NCBI RefSeq assembly: GCF_037126465.1
Contig: NC_088206.1
Span: 69,939,687-70,003,686 of the forward strand
Length of the DNA stretch: 64,000 nt
From: Ornithodoros turicata
Lineage: Eukaryota > Arthropoda > Arachnida > Ixodida > Argasidae
Reading direction: 5' to 3'
The position numbers and the translations under genes were made by a program. Each line of letters begins with the position of its first letter. Positions within the stretch are counted from its first letter, which is position 1. Below, one piece after another: positions 57,715-64,000 of the stretch. The notes beneath the pieces are model-generated. The model had not been told where the DNA came from, did not search any database, and saw only the letters and a list, made by a program, of their open reading frames with translations.

Positions 57715-58970
57715 TGACCCTATCCCAGGCTAACGTCGATAACATCTGCCAGACTTGTACGTAACTTACTCAAGTAGACCTATCTTAAATACTTGTGGGA
57801 GTCTCTTGGTTATATCTCATACTTTATATATATTATAATACTTTTGAAAGTGAAGGGGGTCGAGAGGGGCAGCCGCCCCGGGCGATGTCGCCAGAGAGGG
57901 CGCCGAACGGCAGGCCCTGGCAGGTCGGTTGGACAGGATCAAGCGGGAACGAAGAAAGTTGTAATAGACGATTTCAGAAATTGCATGGATGGCCCACCAG
58001 AGAGCGCCGTGTTGCGAAAGCCCCGCTGCACCTTGGGATTTAGTTTTCATGAGTCAGAGAAAAGAAGAAGAGCGCAAACGGTTTCGGTTTTCTCTCTCCT
58101 TCACCTCCCGCACCTTAGAGCAACAGGCAGCGAGCACGAATGTAAACCATTTCCCACGACGCATTGCGCGATGCGCGTGACTTGGGCGACGGAGGGCCCC
58201 CGTGCGGAGCACAAGGGCAATATCTGAAATCGCCTATTTACGATCTCGGCAGTGCAAATAAGCGTTTTCGTTTCTTTGTTTGCGGGGCTTCTGATGGGAG
58301 TTGGGGGGGGGGGGGGGGCTTCAGATTTACCCTGCCCTGGGCGCAAACTTATACCTCGCTACGGCTCTGCGTTAAAGACCCCTCCAGGTGGGCAGAATTC
58401 AGTCACTGACCTGACCACTGCCTCGCGACGTAAAGCCCTCAATTATATAAATATAAATACTATGGCTAGAGGGTCTGCGCACCTCCTCCCTCTCCTGTGC
58501 CACCATCATTCTCTTACCTCTCCCATTCCACCCTTACCCGTTCCTGCTACCCCTTGATGCAACGAGCTGCCGATTCAGAGTAGGCCAACCGCACTTTACT
58601 TTACTTTACTTCACTTTACTTTCCCAGCGGATATAATATGAGCCCAAAATTAAGTTTCCGGACGGAAGCCTTAATTAGTTCTTATTAACTAGACCCACTA
58701 ATTAATGGAAATAGACGTGTATTGTGATATCAAACCTCTGAGACGGAACGGGAAAAGAATTCACAAATTTATTCACTTTTGTTTCTTGAATTCCTATTGT
58801 GCTGGGCTTCCATCCGCAAACTCATTTGTAGGCGGCCCCTGAGATGGGAATACAAATAGTACTCTAGTCGCGCGCTAAAGCTCTAACGCGTCAATATCGA
58901 AAGGGGGGGGGGGGATCGATATAGAATTAAAATATCGAAAGGAATCGCCTTGTATTGTTTGTATGTCTTT
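57715..58970. other. Intergenic stretch
   Basis: 57.85-58.42 kb is CG-rich with GGGGGG runs and looks like a decayed repeat. No coding domain recognised. Confidence 0.4.
58593..58621 (+). repeat. (ACTTT)n microsatellite
   Basis: Five to six ACTTT units, one with a C substitution. Confidence 0.9.
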
Positions 58971-58976
58971 TCCTTT

Positions 58977-59021
58977 GTATGCGGGGGAGGGAAAACGCTG
59001 TGTTTTCCCTCCCCCGCATAC
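58977..59021. repeat. 45-bp perfect hairpin
   Basis: Two 20-base arms, GTATGCGGGGGAGGGAAAAC and its exact complement, around GCTGT. It borders the duplicated block starting at 59011. Confidence 0.92.
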
Positions 59022-59523
59022 AGACGTCACGAGATCACGTGACCGCTTGGATCTCCTAACTCGATGGATCTCTTGACGTGTCGCGTGTCACTGATTTTCG
59101 TCTGCTTTTCTCTTGTGAACCCACTTATTTGCTACAATTTATGGAACAAAAAGACGACCCTTCCTGTATGCTGTGCGATTCCCCCAAGCTTGCGTGTTAC
59201 GTCACGACCTACGACGCCAGCAGCTTGGTGACAGGGTACTACCGTGAGGGGCGTAAAATACTGTGTACCCTGTGCTGAGGTTTCGGTGTGCGCAAAATTA
59301 ACACACAGACCGACCACTGTGATGTCGCTCATGATCGTAGTTCTCTCGCCACGTGAAGACACTAATGAGGCTCGTGCTCATGACGTCACGGGCAGCCTTT
59401 GAGCCACGTGACTCGGGAAAACATGTGGATGCGAGGGAAAACGGTGCGTTTTCCTTCCCCCGCATACAGACGTCACGAGATCACGTGACCGCTTGGATCT
59501 CCTAACTCGATGGATCTCTTGAC
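59011..59523 (+). repeat. Direct repeat of about 67 bp flanking a 350-bp unit
   Basis: 59011-59077 and 59456-59523 are near-identical (CCCCCGCATACAGACGTCAC through GATGGATCTCTTGAC). They bracket the unit at 59084-59433. Confidence 0.88.
59084..59433 (+). repeat. About 350-bp duplicated unit, copy 1
   Basis: Near-identical to 61327-61668 apart from a few substitutions and an extra stretch near 59218-59233. Contains TGACGTCA and CACGTG. No recognisable protein. Confidence 0.9.
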
Positions 59524-60694
59524 TCGTTGGATCTCATGACCAGAAGCGAAGAGAAAAACGGGAGCTCTTCTACTTGAGTGTCGAAATACGACCACCAGAT
59601 CACCCTATTTCTACGCCTTTTCCTCGCTCTATAACTGTCCCGATTTTTTGTTCTGAAAACGGCAATGCTATACCATGACCTCAAGGGATTCGATATTCTC
59701 ATCGGGTCAATCTCCAACGTTTGACAATTAAAAAGTCAATTAACGAAGAGTTAATTAATGCATCGACACAGAAGGCGTAGAGTACATCACCTTCGGTTAA
59801 AATTGGGGAAAGTTGATTTTTCTGTTTTAAAAAAATATTCTATAGTTACGGCGGACACCCTATATATAGTCGCGAACTTGCGCTTGAAATCGTCTGAGAT
59901 AATGCTGTGTAGCAGACGATACCGTGTCATAATAATCCCGCATGACCATGAACGAAGAGGATCATAGAAGAGGGAACATCGGGCAGGTCTTCTGTAGTCA
60001 AGATGGCGCTGTTTATTTCATAACATTTCACTTCACTTCCATCGTGCAGACGTATAGATGACAGCCCGGGGTTTGGCAAAAACTAGCCATGCTGCTTGAC
60101 GGAGGGCAAATCCCGGTCTAATCTCATCTAATGAACCACACACGTAGATGAGTAATTTTCTTGTAAGAGCGAAATAAATTACTACACTTGGCACAATTTT
60201 GAGCAGAAGGAACGCAATATGCTGGCCTGGTAACGAAAATTTGTTAAGACTAGCCAACGCTTGGACTGCATTCTAAACAACGGCTCCCAGATCCAGTTTA
60301 AACCCAGCCCAGTGTTGCCAAATGAGCGTTTCGATTCGCAATGAGTGGCAGCTTGCGTGGATGGTAAAGACGAGGTCATAAGGAGGTCATAAGGTCAGGA
60401 GGTGTACATAAAGAGGTGGAGGGACAGAGACACAAAATACAACCGGACTGTGCTGTCCGATTGTGTTTTGTGTTTCTGTCGCTATACCACCTCATCATGC
60501 TCAACTGGATATGATACCGTCTACATCGGTAAACCAGCTCGCTGGCCTTTTAATGTTTTGCTCAGAACTGGCATGCCATGTAAATTAGGCAGCTGCATAT
60601 TTTCATAAATCGGTCTGGCAAAAAAAATAAAATAAAAAATAAAATAAAGAGAAATAAATAAATAAAACGTTAATGCGATGTGATCCAGGATAGA

Positions 60695-61052
60695 ACAGTG
60701 CACGAGCCGCATTCTTAGGCCCAGGTCCGACCCTAGCCCGTCCTTCTTTGGATTTACCCGTCCGGGCTCGGTCCGACGAATTCATACCTTGCCCGGCCCA
60801 GGCCCGAAGAGTTTCTAAGTTTTCCGGCCTGGCTTCAGCCCGCAAAATTTCTAGGCTACCTGGCCTGGCCCATTGACCGTGGCCAACCCACAATGGGGTA
60901 TGGGGCGACACAGGCTCGAGCCCGATCAAGGACCGGCAATATACGGGCTCGAGCCCTATAATCTCAACCCTAAGCCCGGGCCTAGGCCCGCAAAAAGAAG
61001 GCAGCCGACCCCACCCGGGCTTTCGGGCAAGCCCGAGCCCGTGCGGTGCTGT
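60695..61052. mobile_element. GGCCCG-rich TIR element (hAT-like)
   Basis: Ends CAGTGCACGAGCC and GCCCGTGCGGTGCTG are rough inverses. The interior is dominated by GGCCCGGGCT-type repeats. Related sequence fragments occur at 6543-6600 and 8535-8875. Confidence 0.55.
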
Positions 61053-61326
61053 AGTCGAGGGACTCGAAGGAATGCTGTTGTCGCCGCGGATCGACTAACT
61101 ATTCTTTTTCCCCCTCCTTGCACTACACTTGACTATGGTCCGCCATAGCAACCATAACACGACTGTAGATTGCACGCGTCTGAGCAAGGCTGGTGGCGCC
61201 ATCCCGTAGCGGAGAAAGTAATATGAGCGTAAAGTAGTACAATTGCGGGCCTCCAGATGGCGGAACGTCAAAATTGTTTTTTTTTTTTTTTCGCCGTCGT
61301 TGTAGTTTTGGTTCCGATATGACTGG

Positions 61327-61668
61327 CGTGTCGCTGATTTTCGTCTGCTTTTCTCTTGTGAACCCACTTATTTGCTACAATTTATGGATCAAAAAGACGA
61401 CCCTTCCTGTTTGCGGTGCGATTCCCCCAAGCTTGCGTGTTACGTCACGACCTAGGACGCCAGGGACAGGGTACTACCGTGAGGGGCGTAAAATACTGTG
61501 CACCTTGTGCTGAGGTTTCGGTGTGCGCAAAATTAACACACAGACCGACCACTGTGATGTCGCTCATGATCGTAGTTCTCTCGCCACGTGAAGACAACAA
61601 TGAGGCTCGTGTACATGACGTCACGGGCAGCCTTTGAGCCACGTGACTCGGGAAAACATGTGGATGCG
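61327..61668 (+). repeat. About 342-bp duplicated unit, copy 2
   Basis: Second copy of the unit at 59084-59433, 2.2 kb downstream in the same orientation. It lacks the flanking 67-bp direct repeats and the 45-bp hairpin. Confidence 0.9.
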
Positions 61669-64000
61669 TCACATGCGTCCTACTGCGGTAACGAATGTGG
61701 TAACAGCATGTGTTTTTCCAACATCACGCATACCGCAACAACTCACGACATGCCCTCCTACTGTAACTCCGGTGCGGCAATATGCTTTCCCGAGTCACAT
61801 GACTAAACGTGACGTCACTGCACAAGCCACGAATAGCTTTCAGCTCTGGAATAGACAAAAAAAAAAAGGGATGGGCCAACCGAATCCTGGAATCCTAGGC
61901 AGATTCGGGAATTCGAATCCCACTGCCCAAATGGAATATTTCGAATCTTTCGAATTCACCAACCACCTTTCTTCCCTCCGGGCTGTTGACACACAATTCG
62001 CATGAACCTTTAAACACGTCACACCTAACCCTTTAAATACCATGCCAATGATGAGGACGGTGCCCAGAAGAAGAACAGTCTCTGTTCGAAATATCGGCGG
62101 CTTCTGTCCTGAGGCAACTCCCTTCCTACGTTTCTTTGTGTTTTTTTTTTTTTTTTAATTGGCGCCTCCGGAGTTCGCAGAGAGCCTGGTTGGCCGGCGG
62201 GACCCGGGGCGCGCAAAAACCACACCATAAAGCTCCGACATTACGAGCTTAGAAGTAACGCGGTTTTTGCTTTTGATAGTTTCTTAGTTTTATGGAAAGA
62301 ATTCGGACTCGAGAGTTTACGTATTTCCCGTAGTCGATGAACAACGTGTTAAATAAATTACATTTAAGGAGAACTATAGGGGTATGCTTTCTCCTGAAAG
62401 TGAATTATTATTATTTAATTCGTTTTCTTATTAAACAAGGATATGGAATTCTGCTTCAAAACACTTTTGAGTCGAAGGGTCTCGCCTGGGTTTTCAAACC
62501 ATTTCCTTTTAAGAAAGGATCCGAAAGGCTCAAGATTCGTAAGATTCGTGGATTAGCTGACCCCTCCTTGGATTCCGACTCGGGTTCGGGAAATTCTGGA
62601 TTCGTCCCATCTCTACAAAAAAAAAAAAAAGAAAAAGAAAAAAAAAGTCCATACCGGTTCAGATTTACTCATCTTTACCGCATTTTGGAAGGTAGCGGTG
62701 GCGCCACTCATCGTCCCAGTTATTGCTTCCTCAATTTGTACAGTACTCTGTACCTTAGCTTACCTCAGTATTCTTGTACAAGCAGCGGATGTCCCACGGG
62801 AGATGCTTCTTTCTAAAGTTGATTATCATCATCATCATCATCCTACGCGTTTTTCAAAGGAGCTGTTGCTGTCGTCTGCTACGTACGGTAGTCGTACGTC
62901 TACTTCTGCGCGTTCAAAATTCAAATTCCCCTCGTCCAATCATGATGTAGATCTCGCGGGCCGATGAGTAGCGCCCCTAGTGGATCGTGCGGATTGGCTC
63001 CCCATTGAGTTTGTCGATTCTGACATGGTCGCTATAATCTGGTAGGTCGTGATTTTTACTGCAATGTTACGTATTAAATACGGAAACCTGAAACTATACT
63101 CTTCTTGCATCTTCGACTGGCAGCCACCGATCGTTCTATCTTCGACTGGTCCAAACGGAGCACTCTGACAGCTGTTTCGGCCAGTTGTTTATTTCTACCA
63201 TCTTCTTTCTTCCTTCAGCTCGTACAGCTCTGGCTTAGAGCATTGGTACCACCAGTCGAAGATATCATTAGATTCCGCTGAAGCAAGTGTCTTCCTCTGG
63301 CTTACGGACAGTCAGGGTCGACATCATAGCTAACAAAGCCCACGTGCTTTCTCGTCACATCGAAAGCCACCATGCAAGAAATTTCAATGAGATTCGCGGC
63401 CAATGGTTTCCAATTGGATTAGTGGCAAACCTGTAGAAACCACATGGTTTTCTGAAAGCTTGTAACTTGGACGCTTCAGAAACGTAATAATTATGCTCTA
63501 TATTGAGTATTTTTTCAGCATTCTGGGTTGAAATATTGGTACGCAAAGCAAGCTAGCGGACTCCAGAAGCGCCCCAACCCTGAGGCGACTCGCGCGCCAT
63601 CTATTGAGAAGGCAAGGAACTAAACGATAGATCAGACGAGATTGTGTGTTTCTCGCGAGTGCAGTAAGCACTTCACTGCCAAGTGGCACGGTTTGTGTGT
63701 TCCGGAACACAATAACGCAATCCACACATCCGTTTAAACCATTTGATTGCGAGATTATCCAAACAGCAACGATACTGCTGCGAGCAGACGACACAGAGAC
63801 GCGGAGAGAGGGAGAAAGGCCAACAGATGGCGCACGTCACCTCGCAGGCACGGAACTCGGACGTTACAACCGTTACCAGTTTAAACCGAGCTTCTCAAGA
63901 ATTGCTGCTGTTCTTCAAAAAAATATAGTGGTAATAAGTAACCTGCCTCAAATGCATTACATTGTACTTCAATATCACGTGATGTCTGTCCACCAATCCG
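61669..64000. other. Intergenic stretch with repeat remnants
   Basis: 61866-62618 is bordered by GGGATGGGCCAACCGAATCC and GGATTCGTCCCATCTCTA, a possible TIR element of about 750 bp. Beyond 62.7 kb nothing recognisable was seen apart from an ATC run and GCAGACGAC at 63785. Confidence 0.4.

Overview
This is a window of a eukaryotic genome: spliced genes with long introns and a very high load of interspersed repeats. It is clearly arthropod. The homeobox gene closely matches insect scarecrow, a short (TTAGG)n tract is present, and there is a membrane M13 (neprilysin-family) protein. A chelicerate, probably a hard tick, is the best guess; that is inferred from the M13 gene and the style of tRNA-derived SINEs, not proven. 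One 100-base run of N (3876-3975) marks an assembly gap.

Three protein-coding loci can be supported. (1) At 1113-3015 (+), five short consecutive exons encode part of the nuclear 5'-3' exoribonuclease XRN2/Rat1. Both ends of the gene lie elsewhere or were not found, and the last visible intron appears to use a GC donor. (2) At 17542-19539 (-), a large terminal exon encodes a type II membrane M13 peptidase-like protein whose zinc-binding and substrate-binding motifs are replaced while the fold-defining parts remain, so it is probably a non-catalytic homologue. A candidate upstream exon lies at 19905-20024. (3) At 26731-43634 (-), four exons build a complete NK2.1-type homeobox gene, the scarecrow (scro) / Nkx2.1 orthologue. 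It has a TN motif in exon 1, a homeodomain split by an intron between positions 44 and 45, an NK2-specific domain in exon 3, and a separate last exon carrying the conserved GRTW C-terminus. All splice phases agree and give about 397 residues. Intron 1 is about 15 kb.

The rest is mostly transposable-element material. There are hAT-type elements with exact 8-bp target duplications, one of them carrying the C-terminal end of a transposase. There is also a Harbinger-like element, pogo-like TA-flanked elements, mariner-like giant hairpins, a dominant family of about 250-bp near-perfect palindromic MITEs, tRNA-derived SINEs and decayed non-LTR retrotransposon pieces. Nested insertions can be ordered in time at 28.5-29.3 kb and 49.2-49.8 kb.

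The most unusual observations are the motif-less M13 protein, an 82-bp piece of that same M13 gene enclosed in a pogo-like miniature element 1.7 kb away (16658-16835), and two short motifs (TCGTCTGC/GCAGACGA and TGTATTGTCATCGAG) that recur far more often than chance in local clusters without belonging to any repeat recognised here. The genes are unrelated in function and there is no operon-like organisation.
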